Shown here: piece by piece, positions 7,972 to 16,218 of the stretch
Position numbering within the stretch: the first letter of the stretch is position 1
Layout: each line of letters opens with the position of its first letter
Assembly: GCA_900540635.1 (NCBI GenBank)
Contig: UQGU01000023.1
Span: 1 to 38,021, forward strand
Origin: an uncultured Eubacteriales bacterium
GTDB lineage: Bacteria > Bacillota > Clostridia > Oscillospirales > Oscillospiraceae
DNA: 38,021 nt
Direction: 5' to 3'
Made by a program: the position numbers and the translations under genes
Notes under the pieces: generated by a model
The model's input: only the letters and a program-made list of their open reading frames with translations
The model's database searches: none
What the model was told of the DNA's origin: nothing

Positions 7972-8999
7972 AGCAGCTTTTGAACACGCTGTTTGTCACC
8001 TCGGAGGACATTTATCTGTCTCTGGAGGGGGAAAATGTCCTGGCAAACCGGGAAAAGAACGTGGTTGCCCGGTATCCGCTGCACACGCTGCAAACAATCG
8101 TCAGCTTTTCCTATTCCGGGGCCTCTCCGGCGCTGATGGGGGCCTGCGCCGAGCGGGGCATCGGGCTGGCCTTCTGCACGCCCCGGGGCCGCTTCCTGGC
8201 CCGGACCTGCGGAGAGAGCAGCGGCAATGTGCTTCTCCGGCGGGAGCAGTACCGCATTGCTGACGATGTGCAGCGCAGCTGTGAAATTGCCCGGTGTATG
8301 ATCTTTGGAAAGCTCAGCAACAGCGCGGCCAGCATCCAGCGCACCTGCCGGGACCACGGCCCCCGGGTGGAGGGGTGCGGCTTGGAAGAGGCTGCTCAGA
8401 GCATCCGGCAGCTGCTGCCTCCGGTGCTGAGCGTTACGGACCTGGATGCCTTGCGGGGGCTGGAGGGGGTTGCGGCCGGCGCGTATTTCGGCGTGTTTGA
8501 CCATATGCTCCTGAGCCGAAAAGAGGACTTTTTCTTTCACGGCCGGAATCGCCGCCCGCCGCTGGACCGTGTGAATGCCATGCTGTCCTTTGCCTATAGC
8601 CTGTTGGCCCATGATTGCGCCAGCGCACTGGAGAGCGTCGGCCTGGATGCCTATGTGGGCTTCCTCCACCGGGACCGCCCGGGCCGGAACTCCCTGGCGC
8701 TGGATCTGATGGAGGAGCTGCGCCCCTGCATGGCGGACCGGTTTGTGCTGACGCTGGTCAACAACCGAATGGTCAAGCCGGAGGACTTTCAGATTCAGGA
8801 CAGCGGTGCCGTGCTCCTGACCGATGACGGGCGGAGGAAATTCCTGAAAACCTGGCAGGAGCGGAAGCGGGACACCCTGACCCATCCCTACCTGAACGAA
8901 AAGCTGAGCTGGGGCATGATCCCCTATGCCCAGGCGCTCCTGCTGGCCAGATTTATCCGGGGGGACCTGGATGCCTACCCACCCTTTTTATGGAAGTGA
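7968..8999 (+). CDS. cas1: Cas1 integrase (type I-C)
   Basis: Cas1 with Cas2 inserts new spacers next to the leader. The 343-residue protein starts MKQLLNTLFVTSEDIYLSLEGENV and keeps the metal-binding residues E166 (LRGLEGVAAGAYF), H234 (FLHRDRPGR) and D246 (LALDLMEELRP). The start is ATG 7968, overlapping the cas4 stop, with GGAGG at 7957-7961. An upstream in-frame extension lies inside cas4 and is not used. GC-rich like cas4 and cas2. Confidence 0.96.
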   Translation: MKQLLNTLFVTSEDIYLSLEGENVLANREKNVVARYPLHTLQTIVSFSYSGASPALMGACAERGIGLAFCTPRGRFLARTCGESSGNVLLRREQYRIADDVQRSCEIARCMIFGKLSNSAASIQRTCRDHGPRVEGCGLEEAAQSIRQLLPPVLSVTDLDALRGLEGVAAGAYFGVFDHMLLSRKEDFFFHGRNRRPPLDRVNAMLSFAYSLLAHDCASALESVGLDAYVGFLHRDRPGRNSLALDLMEELRPCMADRFVLTLVNNRMVKPEDFQIQDSGAVLLTDDGRRKFLKTWQERKRDTLTHPYLNEKLSWGMIPYAQALLLARFIRGDLDAYPPFLWK

Positions 9000-9003
9000 C
9001 GGT

Positions 9004-9294
9004 ATGCTGGTACTGATTACCTATGATGTAAACACCGAGGACGCAGCCGGCAGAAAGCGCCTGCGCCAGATCGCAAAAAAAAGCGTGGACTACGGCCAGC
9101 GGGTTCAGAATTCCGTCTTTGAATGCCTCCTGGATGCAGCCCAGTGCCGCAGCCTGCAGGCAAAGCTCCTGGCTATCATGGACCCCGAAAAGGACAGCCT
9201 GCGATTCTACTACCTTGGCAATCAATACGAAAAGAAAATAGAACACTTTGGCTGTAAAACCGCCTATTCTCCCGAAGACCCCCTGATTCTCTGA
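9004..9294 (+). CDS. cas2: Cas2, adaptation complex scaffold
   Basis: The 96-residue protein begins MLVLITYDVNTED, with the conserved Asp at position 8 in a ferredoxin-like fold. It bridges two Cas1 dimers during spacer integration. The start is ATG 9004, 4 nt after the cas1 stop. A longer in-frame reading back into cas1 is rejected because it would displace the YDV strand from the N-terminus. Last gene before the leader and array. Confidence 0.96.
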   Translation: MLVLITYDVNTEDAAGRKRLRQIAKKSVDYGQRVQNSVFECLLDAAQCRSLQAKLLAIMDPEKDSLRFYYLGNQYEKKIEHFGCKTAYSPEDPLIL

Positions 9295-9464
9295 ACGCGA
9301 ACGCCAGGCACCCATATTTCCCCCGGGAGGTTCGCACCGATCTAGAAAGGAAATCCCCCCGCCTTTTTCGGCCGATCCCCTGAAGATGGCGCCCAATTTG
9401 GAGAATATCACAAAAAATACCCTTTTTGCCGAAGATGCAAAAGAAAAATCTGTGCATCTTTGCT
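9295..9464 (+). promoter_or_regulatory. CRISPR leader
   Basis: Non-coding stretch between cas2 and the first repeat, on the side opposite the degenerate repeats, so it is the leader. It has an A/T-rich last third (about 9400-9460) and an inverted repeat GATGCA (9434-9439) / TGCATC (9453-9458) ending 6 nt before repeat 1. I see no convincing -35/-10 pair. The array promoter and integration signals should lie here. Confidence 0.75.
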
Positions 9465-11372
9465 GTCGCTCCCCACACGGGGAGCGTGGATTGAAATTAA
9501 TTGATACTGTCCATTTTCTCACCCCCAATATGTCGCTCCCCACACGGGGAGCGTGGATTGAAATAGGAAGTGGAAGGAGAAGGTTCTAGTATAAACAATG
9601 TCGCTCCCCACACGGGGAGCGTGGATTGAAATCCAAGTGGCGGCCGTGGAACAACACCCGGGATAGTCGCTCCCCACACGGGGAGCGTGGATTGAAATCT
9701 TCCTAATATACTTGTCATCCGAGACCTTTTCCGGTCGCTCCCCACACGGGGAGCGTGGATTGAAATACAGGATAACGCCTAAAGTAGTCATCATATGAGA
9801 CGTCGCTCCCCACACGGGGAGCGTGGATTGAAATAACTGATGGCTTGATAACTTTCATGTGGTTTCCTGTCGCTCCCCACACGGGGAGCGTGGATTGAAA
9901 TGGAGGAACTCATCGACGGTCTTCACTTCCTGACTGTCGCTCCCCACACGGGGAGCGTGGATTGAAATCCTAAGACAGGTCCCCGTAAAGCGAAGCCACC
10001 TTGTCGCTCCCCACACGGGGAGCGTGGATTGAAATATACTGATATCTACGTGAAAACTTCCGTTTTCGGTCGCTCCCCACACGGGGAGCGTGGATTGAAA
10101 TATTGCAATTCCTCCACATAGCACCAGCTTTGAGGCGTCGCTCCCCACACGGGGAGCGTGGATTGAAATTAAACTGGGCGGCGTGAGCTACGAGGAGTGG
10201 AAGTCGCTCCCCACACGGGGAGCGTGGATTGAAATCTCCAGCGGCACGGCCAAGATCACCGCCGTGCTGGTCGCTCCCCACACGGGGAGCGTGGATTGGA
10301 ATTGGAAGAAACTTCACCAAGGGCGATAACTTCAGCGTCGCTCCCCACACGGGGAGCGTGGATTGAAATTATAAGCTATGGCTTGAAAAACGGGCTGCCA
10401 AACGTCGCTCCCCACACGGGGAGCGTGGATTGAAATCAGTCCTCTTGCCTTTTCTGCGCTGCCAAAATCGTCGCTCCCCACACGGGGAGCGTGGATTGAA
10501 ATAGCTCCTTGTCATTTTCGCTTACTACCAGGCGTGTCGCTCCCCACACGGGGAGCGTGGATTGAAATATGGAGCGGGACGGCTACGAGACCCGTGAGAT
10601 CGTCGCTCCCCACACGGGGAGCGTGGATTGAAATTCTGGCGGCTGCCACTGGGTTTCCCGAACCTGGGGTCGCTCCCCACACGGGGAGCGTGGATTGAAA
10701 TTGAGGACAGCCGCACATACTACAAGTCCGGCGAGCGTCGCTCCCCACACGGGGAGCGTGGATTGAAATAGCGGATACCCGCCGATTCAGGATACATTCT
10801 GCGTCGCTCCCCACACGGGGAGCGTGGATTGAAATATCAGGGGACGGAACAAGAACCGACGCCGGAATCGTCGCTCCCCACACGGGGAGTGTGGATTGAA
10901 ATACAAAAACCAAGGTGGAGCCCGTGGCGTATGGCGAGTCGCTCCCCACACGGGGAGCGTGGATTGAAATATTTCTTTCGTCGGCTTCACCAGGTTTGAC
11001 AGGCGTCGCTCCCCACGCGGGGAGCGTGGATTGAAATAGCCCGACCCCACGAAGCCGACGCAGAAGCTGCTGTCGCTCCCCACACGGGGAGCGTGGATTG
11101 AAATGTAAATGTAATCCACCGCCATAGCCGTGGTGTCCGTCGCTCCCCACACGGGGAGCGTGGATTGAAATTATCAGGACGTGGGCTACATTGTGGACCG
11201 GCGGCGTCGCTCCCCACACGGGGAGCGTGGATTGAAATATCATATTCTGTGTCGGCTATCTGATCCCCATGGTCGCTCCCCACACAGGGAGCGTGGATTG
11301 AAATCCGGATTATATCGTGACTCTGTTTGAGCAGTACGGTCGCTCCCCACACGGGGGAGCGTGGATTAAAAA
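9465..11372 (+). CRISPR. Type I-C CRISPR array, 29 repeats and 28 spacers
   Basis: The 33-nt repeat (first copy 9465-9497) starts GTCGCTCCCC and ends GTGGATTGAAAT. It forms an 8-bp stem (CGCTCCCC / GGGGAGCG) around an ACAC loop, as usual for type I-C, and cutting after the stem would leave the 11-nt handle TGGATTGAAAT. Spacers are 33-35 nt and all appear different. Repeat starts include 9465, 9532, 9600, 9666, 9734 and so on to 11339. Single changes occur at 10270 (GATTGGAAT), 10870 (GAGTGTGG), 11005 (CACGCGG) and 11272 (CACACAGGG). The last copy, at 11339, has an extra G and ends GATTAAAA. Variants are concentrated away from the leader. The array is transcribed in the cas direction. Confidence 0.98.
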
Positions 11373-11440
11373 CAGTTGGCGTTTCAGGCGGAGTTATTCC
11401 AATTGTGCCGAGCCGGTTGCGTTTTGCGGGTGCTTCGCGC

Positions 11441-11472
11441 AAAACAGCCCGCTGCGAAACCGCAGCGGGCTG
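11441..11472 (-). terminator. Intrinsic terminator of the C-S lyase gene
   Basis: CAGCCCGCTGCG (11445-11456), loop of 4, CGCAGCGGGCTG (11461-11472), a perfect 12-bp stem. Read on the minus strand it is followed by TTTTGCGCG. The stretch 11373-11440 between the array and this hairpin shows no gene. Confidence 0.85.
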
Positions 11473-11483
11473 AAAAATAGTAT

Positions 11484-12689
11484 TTATGCGTTGAAAACGT
11501 ACCGATCCATCCGGCGGAAGGCCTCCTGGACGCGGGAGAGGGGGAGGGCCAGGTTCATGCGGATGTGGCAGCTTCCGTGGAACATTCGGCCGTCCTGGAT
11601 GGCAACGCCCACGTCCCAGCAGGCCTGCTCCACGTCGTCAATGGTCTTGCCGTGGGCGGCGCACCAGTCGGTGCAGTCCACGAAGAGCATATAGGTGCCC
11701 TGGGGCTTGCTGACGCTGATGCCGGGGAAGTGCTTTTCAATATAGTCCACGGCAAAGTCAATGTTCCCTGTCAGCGTCTGGCGCAGCTCGTCCGTCCAGA
11801 CATAGCCCTCGGGCCGGTAAGCGCCGATGAGGGCGTGCATGGACAGCACGTTCATGGAATTGTAGTGGCACAGGGAGGATTCCTTCTCCAGCCGGTCTCG
11901 CCACCAGCTGTTGTAGCAGATGTGATAGCTGCCGATGAGGCCCGCCAGATTGAAGGTCTTGCTGGGGGCATAGAAAGCACAGACCCGGTTCCGGGCATCG
12001 TCACTGACGGACTGGGTGGGGGTGTGGTGATTGGTGCCGAGGATGATGTCAGACCAGATCTCATCGGAGATGACATATACATCATACTTTCGGAACAGCT
12101 CCATGGCCTTTTCCAGCTCCCATTTCTCCCAGACTCTTCCGCAGGGGTTGTGGGGATTGCAGAGAATGGCGGCGTGGATGTGCTCCTCCTTCAGGCGGCG
12201 CTCCATGTCCGCAAAGTCCATGCGCCAGACATTTGCCTCGTCTTTTACCAGGGGAGAGTGGATGATCTGATAGCCGTTGTTTTCCAGGCAATGGGTAAAG
12301 CCAATGTAGGTGGGGCTGTGGAGGAGCACCTTGTCACCCCGGGAGCAGACGCAGTTCAGGGCGCTGATGACGCCGCCGAGAACCCCGTTTTCATAGCCGA
12401 TGTGCTCTTTGGCAAGGCCCTGAACGCCGTTGCGGGTGCTCTGCCAGCGGATGATGGAATCGTAGTATTCCGGTGTTGGGTCAAAATAGCCGAAGGCCGG
12501 GTGCTGTGCCCGGGCGATAATCGCCTGCTGAATGGTGGGGCAGGTGGGAAAATTCATGTCCGCGACCCACATGGGAATCACGTCGAAGCCCGCCTTGGGT
12601 GCCCCCGGTGCACCGGGGCCGCCGACACCGTCTACGGCAATGGCATCCTTCCCGTGGCGGTCCATGAGAGAGGTAAAGTCGTACTGCAT
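11484..12689 (-). CDS. PLP-dependent C-S lyase / aminotransferase class I/II (PatB/MalY type)
   Basis: The 401-residue fold-type I PLP enzyme resembles PatB/MalY cystathionine beta-lyases, which split C-S bonds of cystathionine or cysteine conjugates. Seen in the sequence: the N-terminal MWVADMNFPTCPTIQQAI region, the NPHNPCGRVW motif, SDEIWSD, and YAPSKTFNLAGL with the PLP lysine K244. The C-terminus (GSCHIRMNLALPLSRVQEAFRRM) carries the substrate-carboxylate arginine. The start is ATG 12689 (MQYDFTSLMDRHG). A GTG three codons upstream overlaps the AAAGGTG ribosome site and is rejected. It has its own promoter (12729-12757) and terminator, and is divergent from arsR. MalY-like proteins sometimes also act as regulators. 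The substrate cannot be set from sequence. Confidence 0.88.
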   Translation of the reverse strand: MQYDFTSLMDRHGKDAIAVDGVGGPGAPGAPKAGFDVIPMWVADMNFPTCPTIQQAIIARAQHPAFGYFDPTPEYYDSIIRWQSTRNGVQGLAKEHIGYENGVLGGVISALNCVCSRGDKVLLHSPTYIGFTHCLENNGYQIIHSPLVKDEANVWRMDFADMERRLKEEHIHAAILCNPHNPCGRVWEKWELEKAMELFRKYDVYVISDEIWSDIILGTNHHTPTQSVSDDARNRVCAFYAPSKTFNLAGLIGSYHICYNSWWRDRLEKESSLCHYNSMNVLSMHALIGAYRPEGYVWTDELRQTLTGNIDFAVDYIEKHFPGISVSKPQGTYMLFVDCTDWCAAHGKTIDDVEQACWDVGVAIQDGRMFHGSCHIRMNLALPLSRVQEAFRRMDRYVFNA

Positions 12690-12728
12690 TGGAATCACCT
12701 TTCTGTATCTGGAGTAGTTGATGGGTTT

Positions 12729-12757
12729 ATTGTAAGACCTTTCGCCCCCTTTTGCAA
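12729..12757 (-). promoter_or_regulatory. Sigma-A promoter of the C-S lyase gene
   Basis: On the minus strand: TTGCAA (12757-12752), 17-nt spacer, TACAAT (12734-12729). The -35 lies within the inverted repeat 12747-12768. Confidence 0.75.
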
Positions 12758-12768
12758 GTCCAAAAGGG
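12747..12768. promoter_or_regulatory. Inverted repeat over the -35 of the C-S lyase promoter (candidate operator)
   Basis: CCCTTTTG (12747-12754) and CAAAAGGG (12761-12768) are perfect 8-bp arms with a 6-nt spacer. It sits between the two divergent promoters and covers the minus-strand -35, so a bound protein could repress or activate. The binding factor is unknown. Confidence 0.5.
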
Positions 12769-12778
12769 AATTTTCTCC

Positions 12779-12807
12779 TTGCATCCGGGGGCGTTTTGAA
12801 CTATAAT
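12779..12807 (+). promoter_or_regulatory. Sigma-A promoter of the ArsR-type gene
   Basis: TTGCAT (12779-12784), 17-nt spacer, TATAAT (12802-12807). The -10 lies inside the next inverted repeat. Confidence 0.75.
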
Positions 12808-12824
12808 AAAAAGCAATAGTTTAA
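12796..12824. promoter_or_regulatory. Inverted repeat over the arsR -10 (candidate autoregulatory operator)
   Basis: TTGAACTAT (12796-12804) and ATAGTTTAA (12816-12824) pair with one mismatch around an 11-nt spacer. The position over the -10 and start site is where ArsR/SmtB repressors usually bind their own promoters. Confidence 0.5.
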
Positions 12825-12847
12825 GCCCAAACAGGAGGTCCCGGAGA

Positions 12848-13207
12848 ATGTGCGATTGCTGCTTGCCCCATAATCATGGCGGGGTGTTTGAGCGTGGAAA
12901 GGAAAAAATGCCCGGAACGGAGGAGTTTTCCACCGTTGCGGACGTGTTCAAAAAGCTGGACGACCCCAGCAGGCTGAAGATCTTCTGGCTGCTGTGCCAC
13001 TGCGAGGAGTGCGTCATCAATCTGTCGTCTCTGATGGAGATGAGCAGTCCTGCCGTGTCCCACCATCTGAAGGTCCTGCGGTCCGCCGGACTCATCGTCA
13101 GCCGCCGGGAGGGCAAGGAGGTCTATTACAAGGCCGCCGACACCGCCCAGTGCCGGACCCTCCATGAGACCATCGAGCGCATTATGGAAATCTCCTGCCC
13201 CAAATAA
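12848..13207 (+). CDS. ArsR/SmtB-family metal- or thiol-sensing repressor
   Basis: A 119-residue winged-helix protein. The DNA-binding part is clear (LDDPSRLKIFWLL... LSSLMEMSSPAVSHHLKVLRSAGLIVSRREGKEVYYKA). The usual alpha-3 metal site of ArsR proteins appears here as CHCEECVINL, and the N-terminus adds a Cys/His cluster, MCDCCLPHNH. Together they could bind a soft metal, as in CadC-type sensors. AGGAGG at 12833-12838 precedes the ATG. The gene is monocistronic (terminator at 13215) with no efflux pump or reductase beside it. It may therefore act on itself and on the divergent C-S lyase gene, or on distant targets. Confidence 0.9.
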   Translation: MCDCCLPHNHGGVFERGKEKMPGTEEFSTVADVFKKLDDPSRLKIFWLLCHCEECVINLSSLMEMSSPAVSHHLKVLRSAGLIVSRREGKEVYYKAADTAQCRTLHETIERIMEISCPK

Positions 13208-13214
13208 AGAAGCA

Positions 13215-13240
13215 CCCCGCCGAGAAATCGGCGGGGATTT
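13215..13240 (+). terminator. Intrinsic terminator of the ArsR-type gene
   Basis: CCCCGCCGA (13215-13223), loop GAAA, TCGGCGGGG (13228-13236), then ATTTT. The stem is perfect, 9 bp. It may also stop the convergent VanZ-like transcript. Confidence 0.88.
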
Positions 13241-13254
13241 TGCATGAAATGGTT

Positions 13255-13863
13255 TTATGCGGCGGTGTGCAGGTGCAGGCGGGTCACGCCGGGGGTCAGG
13301 GGGTCGCCTGCCAGCATGGCGGTCCACCAGGGGGTGTCAGAAAGATACCGGTTCAGCAGCATATAGCAGCCGTAGCCCAGAATGCCGCCCAGGAAGTTCA
13401 TGATCACATCATCCACGTCTGCGCTGCGGCCGATGAAATACTGGAAGGTCTCAATGCCCACGGTGGTCAGCAGAACCACGGCGGCGGTGGACAAGGGGGT
13501 GCGCAGCTTGTGGGCGGCGATGGGGAGCAGGAAGCCCAGAGGCAGGAACATGGCGATGTTCAGCAGCAGCTGGGCCGCCATGACGGCGGGGCCTGCATCG
13601 TAGCACTCCGTGACCCAGATGAAGGGGTGCAGATTCAGGTGGTGCCGGGCGGGGTGGAAGGTGATGTTGGGATAGAAAAAGAAAATGGTGAGATACAGCA
13701 GCGAAGCAATACACAGCCCCAGGGCACATTTGGCCAGATGGTAAAGGCCGGAACGCCGGCCGTGGAGCCGGGTGACGTACACGCCGTAGGGCACATACGC
13801 CAGAATACACACAGCCGCCAGCATGGGCAGCAGAGAAGAGTAAGCAAGATAGTAGCGCAGCAT
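13255..13863 (-). CDS. VanZ-family membrane protein
   Basis: A 202-residue, mostly hydrophobic protein with about five membrane segments. The VanZ signature is visible: LLLNIAMFLPLGFLLP, then VGIETFQYFIGRSADVDDVIMNFLGGILGYGCY. VanZ gives low-level teicoplanin resistance in enterococci, but most members have no known function. There are no vanA/H/X genes here, so resistance should not be assumed. AGGAGG lies 7 nt before the ATG, and a TATAAT at 13901-13896 (minus) is a likely -10. It is separate from the downstream operon: an inverted repeat CCTTAAAG (13922-13929) / CTTTAAGG (13944-13951) lies between. Confidence 0.88.
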   Translation of the reverse strand: MLRYYLAYSSLLPMLAAVCILAYVPYGVYVTRLHGRRSGLYHLAKCALGLCIASLLYLTIFFFYPNITFHPARHHLNLHPFIWVTECYDAGPAVMAAQLLLNIAMFLPLGFLLPIAAHKLRTPLSTAAVVLLTTVGIETFQYFIGRSADVDDVIMNFLGGILGYGCYMLLNRYLSDTPWWTAMLAGDPLTPGVTRLHLHTAA

Positions 13864-13956
13864 TCCGAAAACCTCCTGTGTTTTTTGATAACAGGATTAT
13901 AGCACAGAATGCTGAAATAGTCCTTAAAGAGAGTTTATTTGAACTTTAAGGCTTGT

Positions 13957-14244
13957 TTAATTTTGCAGATAATACCCCGCGTCCAGCAGCCGCCCCAGGG
14001 CGGTATTGGCCTGCTCGTCGGTGAACAGGGCGGTGAAGCGCCTGTCCGTGGCCAGGGCCTCCAGGCTCAGCCCCAGCTGGCCCCTGGCGGCCGGGGCATC
14101 GAAGCCGTCGCTGCACCGGTTGTGGTCCAGCAGATACCGGGCGGTTTTCAGAGCGTCCTCCGGGGCAACGGGGCGCATGCGGATGCCCAGGGCCAGGGCC
14201 TTTTCCCGGGCGGCAGCCCAGGCGGCAATGAATTTCTCTTCCAT
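13957..14244 (-). CDS. Small hypothetical protein, last gene of the MoxR operon
   Basis: A 95-residue soluble protein (MEEKFIAAWAAAREKALALGIRMRP...). It is alanine-rich and probably helical, with no family I recognise. It is judged real because AAGGAGG stands just before its ATG, it starts 12 nt after the transglutaminase stop, and its reading direction fits the operon. The C-terminal part (LFTDEQANTALGRLLDAGYYLQN) looks like a conserved helical hairpin. Confidence 0.65.
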   Translation of the reverse strand: MEEKFIAAWAAAREKALALGIRMRPVAPEDALKTARYLLDHNRCSDGFDAPAARGQLGLSLEALATDRRFTALFTDEQANTALGRLLDAGYYLQN

Positions 14245-14256
14245 AGCATATCCTCC

Positions 14257-16218
14257 TTAATAGAGCAGCAGAATGTATTTGTTCCAAAAGCGAAGAAGCG
14301 GAGGCTTTTCCTCCAGCCGTTCCCGGCAGTCCCGGCGGTAGTCCTCCAGGGGCTTCAGCTCCATGGGGGTCAGCCTGTGCTGGCTGTATCGGGCCCGTTC
14401 CGCAAGGGCGTGGAGCGCCTCCGGCGGAGCAGTGCCCAAAGCATGGCTCAGGCTCTCGGCATTGGCAAAGAGCAGCAGGCAGCGGCGGTTGAGATTTGCC
14501 CGCCGGGCTCGCTGCCGCCGGAGATACAGCACCGTCCACCGCCGCGGAGGCAGCAGAAGAAGCAAGGCCGGTATCAGAAGCCAGGCCCACGGGAAGCTGC
14601 CTCCGGCCGGTTTCTCCGGAACCGGGGCAGTGGGCGCACCGGCATCCGGAGACGGGGCTCGGGTCGGCTCGGTTTGGGCAGCCGTCTCGGCAGGCAAGGT
14701 GGCTGCGGGTGCAGGCTGGGCAACGCCGGAGGCAGTGGCCTCCAGAATCTGCCAGTAGCCCAGGTCGGCATCGTAGTATTCCGCCCAGGCGTGGGCCTCT
14801 TCCGTGGTGACCACCAGGGGCTGCCCGGCGGTGGCCTCGCAGCGGAAGCCCGTTACATACCGGGCCGGGATCCCGGCGGCGCGCAGCAGCACCGTGGCGG
14901 CGGTGGCAAAGTGGACGCAATAGCCTGTTTCACTGCTTTCCAGAAACCACCGGGCGAAGTCCTGCCCTTCCGGCATGGCCCCGGTGGCCTTGTCATAGGC
15001 GGCGCTTTGCCGGACGAAATCAGCAATGGCCTGGGCAGTCTGCTGGGTGCTGTCCCCGGAAAAGGCGTAGCCCGCCGCCCAGGCCCGGGTGCTGTCCGGC
15101 AGGGCCAGGCAGGCTTCCAGGGTTTGGTCCGAGGCTGCGCTGCCGCAGGGGTACTTGGGAAAGCTGTAGGACAGGATGCTGCCGGTGTTTTTCAGGGCTC
15201 CGCCGGAGAGCACCGTGCCGGTGCCGGGGTAATAGGGCAGATACAGCACGCTTTGCAGGGCAAAGGTCCGGATCTGAACGTCCCCCTGGGGTTCGCCCCA
15301 GCCGTCGAAACTGTCTACAATCTCCGAGGACATCTCCCAGCCGGTGGATGTGTATCGGTCATAGCTCTGGCCCCGGAGGTAGAGGCCCCCGGAAGTGGGG
15401 GCGGTGACAATGAGCACCGGCAGGGAAGGCTGGTTTGCACCCCGGAGAGCGGCTAGGTCTACGCGCCTTTGCAGCTCCGGGGCCGGGATGGCGGCAGGTG
15501 CCGGGGTGAGTTTGCCGTTTTCAAAGAGCCGGATACAGCGCTGTCGGAAGGCCTGGGAATGGTCCTGATAGCCCTCCTGGGGCACGGCAAGGTACAGAAT
15601 GCCGCACAGCAGGCAGACGGGCACCAGGGCCATGGCCGCAAGGATCAGGCCCTGCCGGGGGCTGTTTTTCCGGCTGCCGGAGCTCAGCAGCAGCACCAGC
15701 ATTCCCCCCAGCCAGAGGAAAAAGGACCAGCTCTCCGGGGGGAACTGGGGCAGCAGGCCACAGAGCAGCAGGGGCGGAATGCTGAGAAACAGGGGCAAGG
15801 CGCTGCTTTTCCGCCGCAGCACACTGCGGGAAACGGACAGAAGCATATAGCTGCCCCCCAGGACCATGGGCAGCTCTACGGTGCCCACGGTGTGATTCGG
15901 GAACTCCAGATAGCCCAGGTGGTAAACGCCGTTCAGCTGCTTGCTGATGAGCTCCAGCAGGGTCATAAGCTGGGCTCTGGGTTCCGGCCGCCAGAGGAAA
16001 AAGCCCGTGCAGAAGCAGACCAGACCCAGCGCCGCCGCGCCGCCCCGGCGTCTTGGGAGGATCAGCAGTCCCAGCAGGAGGCTCAGAGACCAGACCAGTG
16101 CAGGCGTGTCCCAGGATAGGGGCAGGGCGTATACGTGGGCCAGTGCGGCCATGGGCCCTGCGGTAATGGCACAGGAGAGCAGCAGCGCCTCCAGCGCCGT
16201 GAGAATGCGTTCTTTCAT
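14257..16218 (-). CDS. Membrane-bound transglutaminase-like protein
   Basis: A 653-residue protein. The first 230 residues or so hold about six membrane segments, an extracytoplasmic region follows, and a late membrane helix (FPWAWLLIPALLLLLPP) precedes a cytoplasmic tail. The papain-like transglutaminase core is visible: Cys in GYCVHFATAATVLLRAAGIPAR, His in EEAHAWAEYYD. The third catalytic position, usually Asp in a W..VDPT motif, appears as Glu in YWQILEATA. The start is ATG 16218 (MKERILTALEALL), overlapping the DUF58 stop by 4 nt. A longer in-frame reading into that gene is rejected. MoxR-DUF58-transglutaminase clusters are common in bacteria. Their role is thought to be in surface protein processing or complex assembly, but is not settled. 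Confidence 0.9.
   Translation of the reverse strand: MKERILTALEALLLSCAITAGPMAALAHVYALPLSWDTPALVWSLSLLLGLLILPRRRGGAAALGLVCFCTGFFLWRPEPRAQLMTLLELISKQLNGVYHLGYLEFPNHTVGTVELPMVLGGSYMLLSVSRSVLRRKSSALPLFLSIPPLLLCGLLPQFPPESWSFFLWLGGMLVLLLSSGSRKNSPRQGLILAAMALVPVCLLCGILYLAVPQEGYQDHSQAFRQRCIRLFENGKLTPAPAAIPAPELQRRVDLAALRGANQPSLPVLIVTAPTSGGLYLRGQSYDRYTSTGWEMSSEIVDSFDGWGEPQGDVQIRTFALQSVLYLPYYPGTGTVLSGGALKNTGSILSYSFPKYPCGSAASDQTLEACLALPDSTRAWAAGYAFSGDSTQQTAQAIADFVRQSAAYDKATGAMPEGQDFARWFLESSETGYCVHFATAATVLLRAAGIPARYVTGFRCEATAGQPLVVTTEEAHAWAEYYDADLGYWQILEATASGVAQPAPAATLPAETAAQTEPTRAPSPDAGAPTAPVPEKPAGGSFPWAWLLIPALLLLLPPRRWTVLYLRRQRARRANLNRRCLLLFANAESLSHALGTAPPEALHALAERARYSQHRLTPMELKPLEDYRRDCRERLEEKPPLLRFWNKYILLLY

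Noticed and set aside
10971..11071. Possible shared origin of spacers 23 and 24 (CGTCGGCTTC in one, its inverse in the other)
   Set aside because: Only a 10-base match in GC-rich sequence, and the flanks differ, so chance is the simplest explanation.
9496..11442. Open frames across the CRISPR array whose translations repeat units such as ISIHAPRVGSD
   Set aside because: They are translations of the CRISPR repeat, a known source of false gene calls.
13255..13863. Vancomycin/teicoplanin resistance locus because of the VanZ-like protein
   Set aside because: No vanHAX or vanRS genes are nearby, and VanZ-family proteins are common in clostridia without resistance.
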